A DNA stretch of 64,000 bases, taken from NCBI RefSeq assembly GCF_000504205.1, contig NZ_AZAJ01000001.1, forward strand, positions 2,268,879-2,332,878, written 5' to 3'. Made by a program: the position numbers and the translations under genes. The notes under the pieces were generated by a model. That model saw nothing but the letters and a program-made list of their open reading frames with translations. It had not been told where the DNA came from and did no database searches. Shown here one piece after another: positions 44,071 through 53,398 of the stretch (its first letter is position 1; the number at the start of each line of letters is the position of its first letter). This DNA comes from Methanolobus tindarius DSM 2278 (lineage in GTDB: Archaea; Halobacteriota; Methanosarcinia; Methanosarcinales; Methanosarcinaceae).

Positions 44071-46119
44071 TCACTTTCCTGAATATGATCCTTCGGCAGA
44101 GCGCGAGCTGATGGCTTTTTTGCGCATGTAATCCGGGATTACATCTTTTTCCACGACAAGTTTGGATGTACCGATACCCACTACAATTACTTTAGTCTCA
44201 ACAGGTTCCTCTCCTTCCCTAACCATGAGTTCCTTTCTGGTAACTTCAATTTCGACTTCATCCTTACCATAGCCGGCAGCTTTCATGTAATCCATTATTA
44301 TTTCCTTACCGGTATTTCTGGCATAATCAAAAGCCTGGATGTAGTCCGGGAAGATCTCCCTTCCATCCGGGGTAAACACAAAGTAGCTGATAACTTCTTT
44401 TGCATTCTTCAGTTCCTCATCGGTTACATCTTCTCCTGTGATTGGAGCAAAGTCTTTCTTGATAAGTACCTCTACACGCTTAATGCCCTTGCCAACAAGC
44501 GCACCAACAGCATTTCCAACGCTGGCATGCTCAGGGACTACAATATTTGCATCAATGAGTTTTTCCATCTCTTCCTTGTATGCAACAACAGGTCCTCCAA
44601 GCAGGATAACCGGTGTTTCGACCTTAAAGCGTGTATAATTATCGCCTGTAAGCATCTGGTCAATAACAGGTTGGGTTATGCCATCCACAAGATAAGATAC
44701 AAGGTCTGATGCCATATTCTTTGCAACCTTTTTCTTAAGCATGGTGGCAACTTCTTCCTTGGTCATTCTCAGTTGTTTTGCAATCCTTTCAGCTCCCAGT
44801 ATGGAAGCTTCTGTGTCCCATTTATTAAATTCACCAAGTACATGCAGCGCATCTGTAGGTGTGAATCCAATGGATTGGACAAGACGTTTCTGTATAAGAC
44901 CGTCAAGACCACGTACACTCGGTTGCTTTTTCAGGCGCTGGAAAATGTCGACATATGAAACTGGTGTCCCCTGGATCACATCGAATATTTCTTCCTCGGT
45001 TCTGGTAAGTTCAAGAGGCTTAAGACCGGTACGAACAAAGAATTTTGTTGGTTGTACATTTTCGCAGAGCAGTTTTCTTGATGGTGATTTACATTCTTTG
45101 AACCTGTCAAGAAAACCCTGGTACAGGGTTGCAGCACGACAAAGCGGGATAACTCTCCTGGGACCAATGTAGAATTTCTGGTCCTGAATCCATACATGGC
45201 TATCTCCACCAGTTGCGGAAGTTTCCATCCTGATGGCTTTGACCATTGTCTTCCAGCCACCAACTACAGCACCCTGGTCACTGAGTTCCGGAACTCCATT
45301 TCTGATAAGTGCTACATCTGTACTGGTTCCACCAACATCGACCATTGCACATGTATCATATTTTGTCAGGAAAGACGCACCTACAAGACTTGCAGCCGGT
45401 CCTGAGAATATGGATTCGATAGGCCTTTCAAGTGCTTCTTCCATTCCGACAACAGAACCGTCACACTTGAGCATAAGCAGGTTTGCATCCATGCCTCTTG
45501 ATTTTATGTCCTGCATGATTGACTGGATGAATTTGTGTGTGATTGGCAGAAGCTGTGCATTCAGGTAAGCAGTGATAGCCCTATCGTAAGCACCAACTTC
45601 CTGGGAAAGTTCGTGTCCACATACAACCGGGAGTCCGGTAAGCTCACGGATTATTTCCTTTACCCGAAGCTCATGTTCTGAATTACGGTTGCTGAAGAAT
45701 GATGAAACTGAGAAAGCAGCAACATGATCTTTTACTTCAAGAGCAAAAAGCTTGACACCATCCTCATCAAGAGGTGCGGCTTCTTCACCGTTGCTGGTGT
45801 GACCACCATCTAGCTGGACATAGTATTTTGCCGGGAATCCCTCTTTCGGAATAACATAATCACCAACAAGGATAACTCCTACCGGGAAACCTGTGTCTTC
45901 GAGGATAGTATTTGTAGAGAGGGTAGTTGAGACTGAAACCAGCTTAACATCCCGCAAGTATTCGGAGTTCAGCGAATCTATTACTTGCTTTATTCCACCA
46001 ATAGGGTCAGGATAAGTGGTAAGCATTTTTGAGGCATCCATTATCATACCATCCGAATCACGGATAATCACACCGTCTGTAAAAGTTCCTCCGGCATCAA
46101 TGCCCAGACTGTATTGCAT
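44071..46119 (-). CDS. Hydantoinase/oxoprolinase family ATPase
   Basis: 682 residues from ATG 46119 (MQYSLGIDAGGTFTDGVIIR), with AGGAGTG upstream; the open frame to 46197 is longer but unlikely. Actin/ASKHA-type phosphate motifs: GIDAGGTFTDGV, SVSTTLSTNTILEDTGFPVG and CAMVDVGGTSTDVALIRNG. This is the HyuA/OPLAH-A fold that drives ATP-dependent ring opening; methanogen homologues are unassigned and the usual second (HyuB) subunit is absent here. The C-terminus SRSAEGSYSGK is poorly conserved. Single gene with its own promoter. Confidence 0.82.
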   Translation of the reverse strand: MQYSLGIDAGGTFTDGVIIRDSDGMIMDASKMLTTYPDPIGGIKQVIDSLNSEYLRDVKLVSVSTTLSTNTILEDTGFPVGVILVGDYVIPKEGFPAKYYVQLDGGHTSNGEEAAPLDEDGVKLFALEVKDHVAAFSVSSFFSNRNSEHELRVKEIIRELTGLPVVCGHELSQEVGAYDRAITAYLNAQLLPITHKFIQSIMQDIKSRGMDANLLMLKCDGSVVGMEEALERPIESIFSGPAASLVGASFLTKYDTCAMVDVGGTSTDVALIRNGVPELSDQGAVVGGWKTMVKAIRMETSATGGDSHVWIQDQKFYIGPRRVIPLCRAATLYQGFLDRFKECKSPSRKLLCENVQPTKFFVRTGLKPLELTRTEEEIFDVIQGTPVSYVDIFQRLKKQPSVRGLDGLIQKRLVQSIGFTPTDALHVLGEFNKWDTEASILGAERIAKQLRMTKEEVATMLKKKVAKNMASDLVSYLVDGITQPVIDQMLTGDNYTRFKVETPVILLGGPVVAYKEEMEKLIDANIVVPEHASVGNAVGALVGKGIKRVEVLIKKDFAPITGEDVTDEELKNAKEVISYFVFTPDGREIFPDYIQAFDYARNTGKEIIMDYMKAAGYGKDEVEIEVTRKELMVREGEEPVETKVIVVGIGTSKLVVEKDVIPDYMRKKAISSRSAEGSYSGK

Positions 46120-46353
46120 TTTGTTCACTCCTTTTAAGTAAGAATTAACTTCATAATTGATAATGTAAAAAACAATGGTTTTGCAATATTTAAGCATTAC
46201 CGTTTATTCTCAAAGGATGTCTTATTGGATTTGATGGTGAAAAGTGTGTAATACTTCTTCATAAATCTTATATAATATACATGAGCATGGTTGCACATAT
46301 ATTCCCATCTATTTATATAATCATGAAGAGCGATTACCTTGAACCTGTCAAAA

Positions 46354-48330
46354 ATGACAAAACGATCTATATTGCTTGCAATTCTTCTTCTTGCGATACT
46401 CGCATCTCCTGTAAGTGCAATGAACTGGCAGACAGAAACGGTGGATGACGGTTCCAGTTATATTAATCCCACTTGGGACCACCTTACTGGAAAGTATACC
46501 TCCCTTGCCTTCGATTCTTCAGGCAATCCGGCAATCAGTTATCAATATTATAATGCCCAGGACCTCAAATTCGCACACTACAATAACTCAAGCTGGGAAA
46601 TAGAAACAGTGGACGATGTAGGACAGGTTGGATACTACACTTCCCTTGCCTTTGATCCTTCAGGCAATCCTGCGATCAGTTATTTAGATTACATAAATCG
46701 TACAGTCAAATTCGCAGACTACAATGGTGTAAACTGGGAATCAGAAACGGTAGAGAGCAGTTGGGGTGCTGGGCTCTATACTTCCCTTGCCTTTGATTCT
46801 TCAGGCAATCCGGCGATCAGTTATTACGACGAGTACTGGCGCAACACCAGCCTCAAATTCGCATATTACAATGGTGCAAGCTGGGAAACAGAAACAGTGG
46901 ACAATATAGGAGATGTTGGAAAGTATGCTTCCCTTGCCTTCGACTCTTCAGACAATCCAGCTATCAGTTATTATGATTTCAATACCAGCTACGATCTCAA
47001 GTTCGCCCATTACAATGGGGCAAACTGGGAAATAGAAACAGTGGACAGTGCGGCAGGTTTGAACACAGCCGGAGGAGAGTACACTTCCCTTTGCTTCGAT
47101 GCTTCAGGCAATCCGGCGATCAGTTATAATGATGGTAATAACGACTACCTTAAATTTGCATATTACAATGGGGCAAACTGGGAAATAGAAACAGTGGACA
47201 GCGCAGGTGCTGCTGGTGAGTATGCATCCCTTTGCTTCGATTCTTCAGGAAATGCAGGGATCAGTTATTACGATTACACCGACTCCCATTACACATACCT
47301 CAAATTTGCTTTTTGTATGATAGGTACGTTGCCTGTGAATTCCTCTGTGCTGGATACCTGGGTATATGTGGATGGGATCAACCGATCAGTGCAGGCCAAT
47401 ACAACCCTGTATCTCTGGCCGGGTACATACAATATCACTGTAGTGAAGCAGGACTATGAGACACCTGTAATTCAGACTGTAAACGTTACTGAAGGGGCAA
47501 ACCCGGAAATTGATTTCATTCCTGAACCTGCACCACCAGTTGCTGGCTTTGTAGTTAATACAACATCAGTAACAGCAACACAGGATATAGCCTTTACCGA
47601 CCATTCCACAGGTTTGATCAGCTCGTGGTTATGGGACTTCGGTGACGGGATAACTTCTACTGAACAGACACCTACGCATAATTATATCGCTACAGGAATC
47701 TACAACGTCAGTTTGGTACTGACAAACCCATCAGGCAGCAGTACACGTGTAAGAACTTCATACGTCACAGTCGTAGATTCTCCGGATGCCGGCTTCAGTG
47801 CCAATGTGACCTCAGGTGCGGTTCCGCTTTCCGTAGGCTTTACTGATTCATCGACAAACAGCCCTACCTCATGGTTATGGGATTTCGGCGACGGGAACAC
47901 TTCAACTGATCAGAATCCTATTCATACTTATTCAGCCGTGGGGACCTACAATGTGAGGCTTAATGCAAGTAATGATCAGGGAAGCAATATCAGCACAAGG
48001 ATTTCTTACATTATCGTATCTACCGTCAATACGGGAAGTTCTGAATCAGGAAGCTCAAGTAGTTCCAGTTCCAGCTATCGTTTATCTATGATAACAAGTC
48101 AGGAGCAGGATGCTGCAACAATCACTGATAATGTCAGTGAGGAAATACTTGAAGAAAGCGTTCAGGCAGAAGAAAATGTATCGGTAATTTTTGATGATGA
48201 AAAAACAGAAGAAACGGATACTAAAGAAACAGATGCCGGGCATATAAAGGGCACACCAGATTTTAGTGCACTGGCAGGAATTGTCTTTTTTTCACTTGCA
48301 ATACTTGTGCTAGAAAAAATAAATAATTAA
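46354..48330 (+). CDS. Repeat- and PKD-domain surface protein
   Basis: About 658 residues from ATG 46354 (TTG at 46339 is possible). A signal peptide ends near ASPVSA. Six repeats of about 47 residues follow, each built like YTSLAFDSSGNPAISYYD..LKFAYYNGASWETETVD, suggesting a six-bladed propeller. Then comes a PEGA-like domain (YLWPGTYNITVVKQDYE) and two PKD domains (SSWLWDFGDGITSTEQTP and TSWLWDFGDGNTSTDQNP), a Ser-rich then acidic linker, and a final membrane segment (FSALAGIVFFSLAILVLEKI) preceded by GTPD, a probable surface-anchoring tail. Most likely a cell-surface adhesin or S-layer-associated protein. Confidence 0.85.
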   Translation: MTKRSILLAILLLAILASPVSAMNWQTETVDDGSSYINPTWDHLTGKYTSLAFDSSGNPAISYQYYNAQDLKFAHYNNSSWEIETVDDVGQVGYYTSLAFDPSGNPAISYLDYINRTVKFADYNGVNWESETVESSWGAGLYTSLAFDSSGNPAISYYDEYWRNTSLKFAYYNGASWETETVDNIGDVGKYASLAFDSSDNPAISYYDFNTSYDLKFAHYNGANWEIETVDSAAGLNTAGGEYTSLCFDASGNPAISYNDGNNDYLKFAYYNGANWEIETVDSAGAAGEYASLCFDSSGNAGISYYDYTDSHYTYLKFAFCMIGTLPVNSSVLDTWVYVDGINRSVQANTTLYLWPGTYNITVVKQDYETPVIQTVNVTEGANPEIDFIPEPAPPVAGFVVNTTSVTATQDIAFTDHSTGLISSWLWDFGDGITSTEQTPTHNYIATGIYNVSLVLTNPSGSSTRVRTSYVTVVDSPDAGFSANVTSGAVPLSVGFTDSSTNSPTSWLWDFGDGNTSTDQNPIHTYSAVGTYNVRLNASNDQGSNISTRISYIIVSTVNTGSSESGSSSSSSSSYRLSMITSQEQDAATITDNVSEEILEESVQAEENVSVIFDDEKTEETDTKETDAGHIKGTPDFSALAGIVFFSLAILVLEKINN

Positions 48331-48376
48331 AAATAAATGACGGGATATCTGTCCTGTCAGCTCTTTGTTTTTCAGG

Positions 48377-49516
48377 TTATTTCTTAAACATCAGGGCCAT
48401 TATTCCTGGCTTTGAAGGCTTCATAGGGTTCTGGAAGAAATCCATTTCCATGCTTGGTCCACCGAACATCTCATTATTAACTCTTTCAGTTATTTCGTCG
48501 AGTATCATCTTGTAGGAAATGCAGTGTGGATCAACGTCCTTTATTTCTCCACCTGTTGGGGTTATGGCATTGTAAGGGCAGCCGCCTCTACAATATTTTA
48601 TATGGGAACAGTCCTTGCAGTTTTCATCTACGTAATCCTTGTAATCGAACATGAGCTTCCATGCATCGGATTTTGAAAGTTCTTCAATGCCTGGATTATC
48701 ACGAACATTACCCATTACATATTCTGGCATACCTACAAAACGGTAACATGGGTATATGCCACCATCAGGCCCTATGGCCAGAACATCTCCCATGCAATCT
48801 ACGAAAGTACATACAGCACCTCTACCACTAAACACTCCTTTACAGAGGTGGTCAATGTTCATTACCTCGATACTGTCTATGTTTTCGAGATATTTGTCCA
48901 GGAGGTAGATAAGAAGCCTGCCGTATTCTTCCGGATCAAGAGCCCATTTTTCAGGTTCATTGCCACGTAATGAGGGAAGGGCAGGATGGAATTTGAGAGT
49001 CCAGCCGTTCTCCAGGTAAAAATTGAAAATCTCTTCTCTGAATTTTTCGGAATGGGAGGTGAAAGTAGTAATGAATCTTACGGAAAGTCCGTGTTCCTTT
49101 GCTATCTCATAGCCACGCATGGTCTTTTCAAAATAGCCCTCACCTCTCTGGAAATCATTAAGCTCTTTTGGACCATCAAGACTGGAACCGATGGGAATCT
49201 CATACTCCGCAAAGATCTTAGCAATTTCATCTGTCATCTTCCAGAGGTTGGTCTGTATTGCAAAAGCCACTTTCTTTGGTTTTGCTCCTTCAGCAAGCAT
49301 TGGTAAAGCTTCTCTGTAGAAATCAGCACCTGCTAAAAGTGGTTCTCCTCCGTGAAAGGTAAAAGTAACTGAATCATCTTTGAAGTTTTTGAGCCACTCA
49401 ACTACTTCTTTTATGGTATCGATGCTCATTACAGGGGATTTTTCTTCAGAACTCCAGCAGTAATTACATTCTCCGGGACAGCCCAGGGTGGGGATTAGCA
49501 TCACGTGAAAAGACAT
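48377..49516 (-). CDS. Radical SAM/SPASM peptide-modifying enzyme next to mcr
   Basis: 379 residues. The radical SAM cluster motif CPGECNYC (CX3CX2C) is at residues 13-20 and FTFHGGEPLLAG is the SAM-binding loop. The C-terminal SPASM part has CYRF, then CKDCSHIKYCRGGCP and a last C in DPHCISYK, enough for two auxiliary Fe-S clusters. It resembles the methanogen-specific putative peptide-modifying family (Mhun_1560 type) and anaerobic sulfatase maturases. It lies 236 bases downstream of mcrA on the same strand but behind a terminator, probably with its own promoter (TTTATAATA near 49640). Modification of MCR is suggested only by position. Confidence 0.8.
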   Translation of the reverse strand: MSFHVMLIPTLGCPGECNYCWSSEEKSPVMSIDTIKEVVEWLKNFKDDSVTFTFHGGEPLLAGADFYREALPMLAEGAKPKKVAFAIQTNLWKMTDEIAKIFAEYEIPIGSSLDGPKELNDFQRGEGYFEKTMRGYEIAKEHGLSVRFITTFTSHSEKFREEIFNFYLENGWTLKFHPALPSLRGNEPEKWALDPEEYGRLLIYLLDKYLENIDSIEVMNIDHLCKGVFSGRGAVCTFVDCMGDVLAIGPDGGIYPCYRFVGMPEYVMGNVRDNPGIEELSKSDAWKLMFDYKDYVDENCKDCSHIKYCRGGCPYNAITPTGGEIKDVDPHCISYKMILDEITERVNNEMFGGPSMEMDFFQNPMKPSKPGIMALMFKK

Positions 49517-49573
49517 TTTAATAGCACCTTGTTTTTAAGGGTTTTCAAGGTTTCAAGTTATTAGTAGTTTTCT

Positions 49574-49612
49574 AAGAACCATCATTCATGGTGCAGTGGA
49601 TGAATGGTTCTT
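49574..49612 (-). promoter_or_regulatory. Large hairpin in the presumed 5' leader of the radical SAM gene
   Basis: AAGAACC..ATTCAT (49574-49589) pairs with ATGAAT..GGTTCTT (49600-49612) with a 3-base bulge and a 10-base loop. It lies just downstream of a TATA-like element for the radical SAM gene and about 60 bases before its start codon, so it would form the first structure of that mRNA. Confidence 0.45.
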
Positions 49613-49704
49613 CGAATGAGTGAATAATTTTGAATTATTTTATTATTATAAAGCAAGCGAATAATGAATCACTATAAAATCAAAAACAGAAAAACAGTAC
49701 TAAT

Positions 49705-49738
49705 CCAAAAAAGAGTAAGTAGCAGGCATTAAGCCTGC
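49705..49738 (-). terminator. Terminator of the mcr operon
   Basis: On the minus strand, GCAGGC (49733-49738) and GCCTGC (49722-49727) form a stem 13 bases after the mcrA stop, followed by TACTTACTCTTTTTTGG. This is an intrinsic-type terminator placed exactly at the operon end. Confidence 0.75.
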
Positions 49739-49751
49739 ACTTGTTTTAAAA

Positions 49752-51470
49752 TTATTTTGCTGGAATGACGAGTGATCTCTCACCAGCAGGCTCGAACTCT
49801 CTGAGAGCTCCTCTTGCGAATTCCTTCCTTGGCTTGGAGAAGTCAAATGGAAGGAGATCGTCTGCGAAACAGACCTTGACAAGTGGGTTGACTGCGTATG
49901 CATCTCCACGTCCTGCGTGAGCAGCGGATGCAATAGCTGTGTAACCACCCTGGTGACCTACGTTCATTGCGTAGTTAGGGTAGTTTGGTCCACGGAGTTC
50001 AAGAGCAAGACCTTCGTCGGACTGGTATGAGAGTACGTTTGTAGCACCACACTGGTCCTGCAGGTCGTATCCGAAGAAACCGAGACGGCCGTGTGATTCC
50101 TTGTGGAGGTACATACAGAGATACCATCCGGAAAGACCAGCGTTTCCGTTTCCTGTTGCCAGGGATACAGCGGAACCTGCTGCTGCGGAAAGGCTTGTTG
50201 CTCTCTGGGATCCACCGAAGTGGTCTTCAAGGGTTGTTGGGTATTTCTCGTAGTTCTCAAGACCGTAGATTGTGGACTCTGTTGCGATGTCCTTTACTAC
50301 TTCGAGGTTTGCCTTTACCTTGTTGTCTGTACCTGTTGTTGCTGCACCATCGTACTTGTCGTTGATGTAGTCTACGTTGTAGTAGAGGTTGTCATCAAGG
50401 ATGTTGTTACAGTATGCTGCTGTTGCGTACTGGGTGAAACCTACACCACCGGACATGTATGAACCGAGCCAGATCTGGTCGTAAAGCATACATGCTCCAC
50501 CAACTACCTCAAGGGTTACGTTTGCTGGGTCTTCTGGTGTCTTACGGCTGGTCTGGATGATATCAGCCATGTGACCGAATGGAATTCCTCCAGGCTCGTT
50601 TGGTGCACGTGCACGTCTTGCTGGAAGCATTTCTCCCATCTGAACAACACCAGCGTGCTTTGCTGCGTATGAAAGATCAGCTACTGCTGCTTCACCAGCA
50701 CACATGCTGTATGCTGAAATGAATGACATACCGACCTGCATAGCCATCCATCTGCTTGTCTGACCACCATCTGTGGTTCTGCTGACAATTGTTGGGATGT
50801 GTGCTGCCTGGAATGAGTTCTTGCCGATAGCTGCTTTGAGCTGCTCTGCCTGCTCTTCTGGGAATGCCTTGTTGATGTCAATAAGGAACTGGCTGTCAAT
50901 CTCGTCTGCGAGTTCATCGTCACCGGTGAACATCTTGACGTAACAGTCATCTACAAGAGCTGGGTGTGTTTCGACCATGTGTTCCTGGACAACTGCTCCA
51001 CCAGGAAGTGCGTGGTTGAGTGTCTCAAGGTAGTGGTTGATTGTTTCTGGTGTGACTTCAATACCGAGCCTCTTCTCGAGTGTCTCGTGTGCCATGTCCA
51101 GACCGACAATTACGGTCCTTCTGATGTCATCCCACATCTGCTGCATTGCAGCGTTGTTGACGTAGTGAAGGTCATCGATTTCGACCATGTCATCTGTTCC
51201 GGAAAGGAAAGATGGTGTGAGTGCTCTCTGACCGAGTGGGATACCACCACAGTGCATCATTGGGTTGTAACCGACAAGTCCTCTCTTCTTTGCGAGTTCC
51301 TGACCTGCCTTTTTCATTTCTAATTTACGTGGGTTCTGATCGACACCAAGTCTGTAGTACTCTACAGTCTTGTCGGTGATCTTTCCACCTTCCATTTTGT
51401 TAGTACCGTGCTCTTTTGTGTACTTAATTTCCATGTGTTTTGCAAACATTCTCTTTCTATCGTCTGCCAT
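49752..51470 (-). CDS. mcrA: Methyl-coenzyme M reductase alpha subunit
   Basis: 572 residues from ATG 51470 ([20 protein letters not shown]) with GGTGAT upstream. Catalytic and modified positions are all recognisable: the Ni-F430 ligand Gln162 in [11 protein letters not shown], His272 in AAKHAGVV (N-methyl-His in relatives), the Arg in LPARRARAP (285-286, C-methylated by Mmp10), Gln422 in GGSQRA, the thioglycine position Gly467 in [11 protein letters not shown], Asp472 and Cys474. The enzyme joins methyl-CoM and CoB to release methane in the cytoplasm as an alpha2beta2gamma2 hexamer. No sign of the divergent ACR-type sequences. Confidence 0.98.
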   Translation of the reverse strand: MADDRKRMFAKHMEIKYTKEHGTNKMEGGKITDKTVEYYRLGVDQNPRKLEMKKAGQELAKKRGLVGYNPMMHCGGIPLGQRALTPSFLSGTDDMVEIDDLHYVNNAAMQQMWDDIRRTVIVGLDMAHETLEKRLGIEVTPETINHYLETLNHALPGGAVVQEHMVETHPALVDDCYVKMFTGDDELADEIDSQFLIDINKAFPEEQAEQLKAAIGKNSFQAAHIPTIVSRTTDGGQTSRWMAMQVGMSFISAYSMCAGEAAVADLSYAAKHAGVVQMGEMLPARRARAPNEPGGIPFGHMADIIQTSRKTPEDPANVTLEVVGGACMLYDQIWLGSYMSGGVGFTQYATAAYCNNILDDNLYYNVDYINDKYDGAATTGTDNKVKANLEVVKDIATESTIYGLENYEKYPTTLEDHFGGSQRATSLSAAAGSAVSLATGNGNAGLSGWYLCMYLHKESHGRLGFFGYDLQDQCGATNVLSYQSDEGLALELRGPNYPNYAMNVGHQGGYTAIASAAHAGRGDAYAVNPLVKVCFADDLLPFDFSKPRKEFARGALREFEPAGERSLVIPAK

Positions 51471-51480
51471 TATAATCACC

Positions 51481-52230
51481 TCAGTTCTCCGGCTTGAATC
51501 CGTATGTGGTTCTCTGGTCGAATACTCTGTGTACCCACTCGATGACCTCTGCGTCATCTCTGAATGCCACATTGTCGACACGGTAGATGGTTGTCCTCTT
51601 TGCTGCCTCTTCTGGGGACATTGGCTTGCCGAGGTTTACCTTCTTGTCGATAGGTCTTCCTACCTGGTCCTTGTGCATAATGATTGAGTCGCCTTCTTTT
51701 CTGCACCTGTCGAGCATGTCGAACATTACACCGTCTTCAGGAAGTCTGAGTGAGTGACCGTGTACTGTTGCACCTCTAAGACTTGCGAGTGCTGGGCAGG
51801 TCATTTCAGTTTCCATCTGGAACTTTGCAACTTCTTCCATGTCTCTCTCACGAGCTTCAACGACCTGACGACCGGAAAGTGTTCCTGGGTCGACACCTCT
51901 GAAGTTGATAGCTGCACTGTATGATCTTACGTATGGTACTGATGGACCGTTGTACATTGAGTCAACGAACTGTACGTACCTTACCCTGTCACCAGCTTTT
52001 GCGCCTGGTGTTGGTTCTACCATTTCTCTGACTGAACACTCTGGCTCGCCCATTTCTGCGAGTGGTGGGTGGGTGCTTGGGTAGTCACTACCTGGTGCAC
52101 GGTGTCCGAGAACAAGTGTCAGGTCATCGTCGGAGATCTCTCTGAGCTTCTCGACTTTACCAGACATGTGTTTTCTTCTGTTTTCAGCAACGGATGTTGC
52201 TCCTGGATAATATTGTAGTTCATATGCCAT
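51481..52230 (-). CDS. mcrG: Methyl-coenzyme M reductase gamma subunit
   Basis: 249 residues of the standard gamma-subunit length, with [37 protein letters not shown] and [20 protein letters not shown]. It completes the active-site channel with alpha and beta. It begins 12 bases after mcrC and ends 10 bases before mcrA. Confidence 0.98.
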   Translation of the reverse strand: MAYELQYYPGATSVAENRRKHMSGKVEKLREISDDDLTLVLGHRAPGSDYPSTHPPLAEMGEPECSVREMVEPTPGAKAGDRVRYVQFVDSMYNGPSVPYVRSYSAAINFRGVDPGTLSGRQVVEARERDMEEVAKFQMETEMTCPALASLRGATVHGHSLRLPEDGVMFDMLDRCRKEGDSIIMHKDQVGRPIDKKVNLGKPMSPEEAAKRTTIYRVDNVAFRDDAEVIEWVHRVFDQRTTYGFKPEN

Positions 52231-52242
52231 AATTATTCACTC

Positions 52243-52845
52243 CTAATTCTCTAATGATCTCATTGTGGTTTTCACGGCTTTCACGAGTTCGTTCAGTTTT
52301 TCCCTTGAACATGATTCGCCTCGTGTAACTCCTGTCACAATTTCCATTACCCTTCCTTTTGCCAAAATATCACTATCTTTAGGTTTAACAAGCCGTGTTC
52401 TAACTCCTGCCATTGCGAAATCCTCGAAATCAACGAGGGTCTGGCAAACAACTACTGCAGGAATATCGGCCTGCTCAAGAATTGCCTTTACTTTTCTGAC
52501 CACGTGGTCCCTGATATTTCCTGTGTGGATCACAGCAACTTTGTGCCTGTTGATCTGTGCTATTTCCTCAGGACTAATTCCAAAGGAACCGGAACCCATA
52601 TTTGTGTCCGGAACACCTGAACCGGTGTTAAGCACAAGCACACTAACCTGAATTTCCTCACGGCGCATGCCATATGTGAGTTCACATACTGGTTTTGTGA
52701 TATGTCTTCTTCCCGGGCTCATTGCAACTGCTATGACATCAGGTCTTCCGGTTTCTGAAAGAGTACCGCGCTGTGCAAGTCCTCCTCCACGGCCAAGACC
52801 CATTCCGTGTCTGCAATCTACAACCTGTGTTTCCCGGTCAAACAT
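52243..52845 (-). CDS. mcrC: MCR operon protein C
   Basis: 200 residues with the McrC pattern RHGMGLGRGGGLAQRGTLS at the start and SPGRRHITKPVCELTYGMRR. McrC is not part of the mature enzyme; homologues belong to the ATP-dependent MCR activation complex. Starts 8 bases after mcrD, inside the conserved order B-D-C-G-A. Confidence 0.95.
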   Translation of the reverse strand: MFDRETQVVDCRHGMGLGRGGGLAQRGTLSETGRPDVIAVAMSPGRRHITKPVCELTYGMRREEIQVSVLVLNTGSGVPDTNMGSGSFGISPEEIAQINRHKVAVIHTGNIRDHVVRKVKAILEQADIPAVVVCQTLVDFEDFAMAGVRTRLVKPKDSDILAKGRVMEIVTGVTRGESCSREKLNELVKAVKTTMRSLEN

Positions 52846-52853
52846 CTAATCAC

Positions 52854-53348
52854 TCATTCCATATCGTCAGGTTTTAGGATACATATTGGATTATTCTTCA
52901 GTTTTCCTTTCGGGTCGGTCATTCCGGTCATGAGGGGGTCAGCATTTGGGCCACGTCTTGCATAGTCACTGACTGTCTGCCTCGTAGGAATGAAGCGTCC
53001 TTCCCTGAATTCGAAAGGAACTGTGAGAACTTTTTCACAAACTTCCCTGACCTGCTCTTTTACATCTACGTCTACAACTTCCATACGGATGCTGCCAACG
53101 GATACGGCAAGTTCTATTGCCTGACCTGCAACCTCGATTACAGCATTCCCAGGATGGTTCACAGGCATTCCTGTGGCAGGTCCGTAAGGAACGGTCTGGG
53201 GAAGTCTTGGGCCATGGACAAACAGCCTGATAATTCCTTCTACTTCAGCGATCTCACTGAGTAAGTTCTGGGCTGTTTCGGGTTTGAGCAGCCTTGAAGG
53301 GAATATTTCAAGCTGCACATAGTTTGCTTCTGAAAAAGTATCGGACAT
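52854..53348 (-). CDS. mcrD: MCR operon protein D
   Basis: 164 residues matching McrD (YVQLEIFPSRLLKPETAQNL, RLFVHGPRLPQTVPYGPATG, a late DYARRGPNADPLMTGMTDPKGKLKNNP). McrD associates with MCR assembly and cofactor F430 loading but is absent from the active enzyme. Placed between mcrB and mcrC. Confidence 0.95.
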   Translation of the reverse strand: MSDTFSEANYVQLEIFPSRLLKPETAQNLLSEIAEVEGIIRLFVHGPRLPQTVPYGPATGMPVNHPGNAVIEVAGQAIELAVSVGSIRMEVVDVDVKEQVREVCEKVLTVPFEFREGRFIPTRQTVSDYARRGPNADPLMTGMTDPKGKLKNNPICILKPDDME

Positions 53349-53398
53349 TTTTGTTACCTTTATGATTATCTGTGATATTTTAGGAGGGGTGTTGTGTC

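Noticed and set aside
46354-47300. DNA repeats of a mobile element
   Set aside because: The repetition is the in-frame 47-residue protein repeat of the surface protein.
36303-49516. SUMF1-like protein and radical SAM/SPASM enzyme as a sulfatase-activation system
   Set aside because: The SUMF1-like protein has no catalytic cysteines, no sulfatase gene is present and the genes are 11 kb apart.
50093-50462. Long plus-strand frames opposite mcrA, EF-1A and rpoA1/B
   Set aside because: They are antisense shadows of strongly codon-biased genes, with Cys/Leu-rich nonsense translations and no RBS.
49752-51470. Alkyl-coenzyme M reductase instead of MCR
   Set aside because: Active-site and modification positions match canonical Methanosarcinaceae McrA, and the operon is the standard BDCGA.
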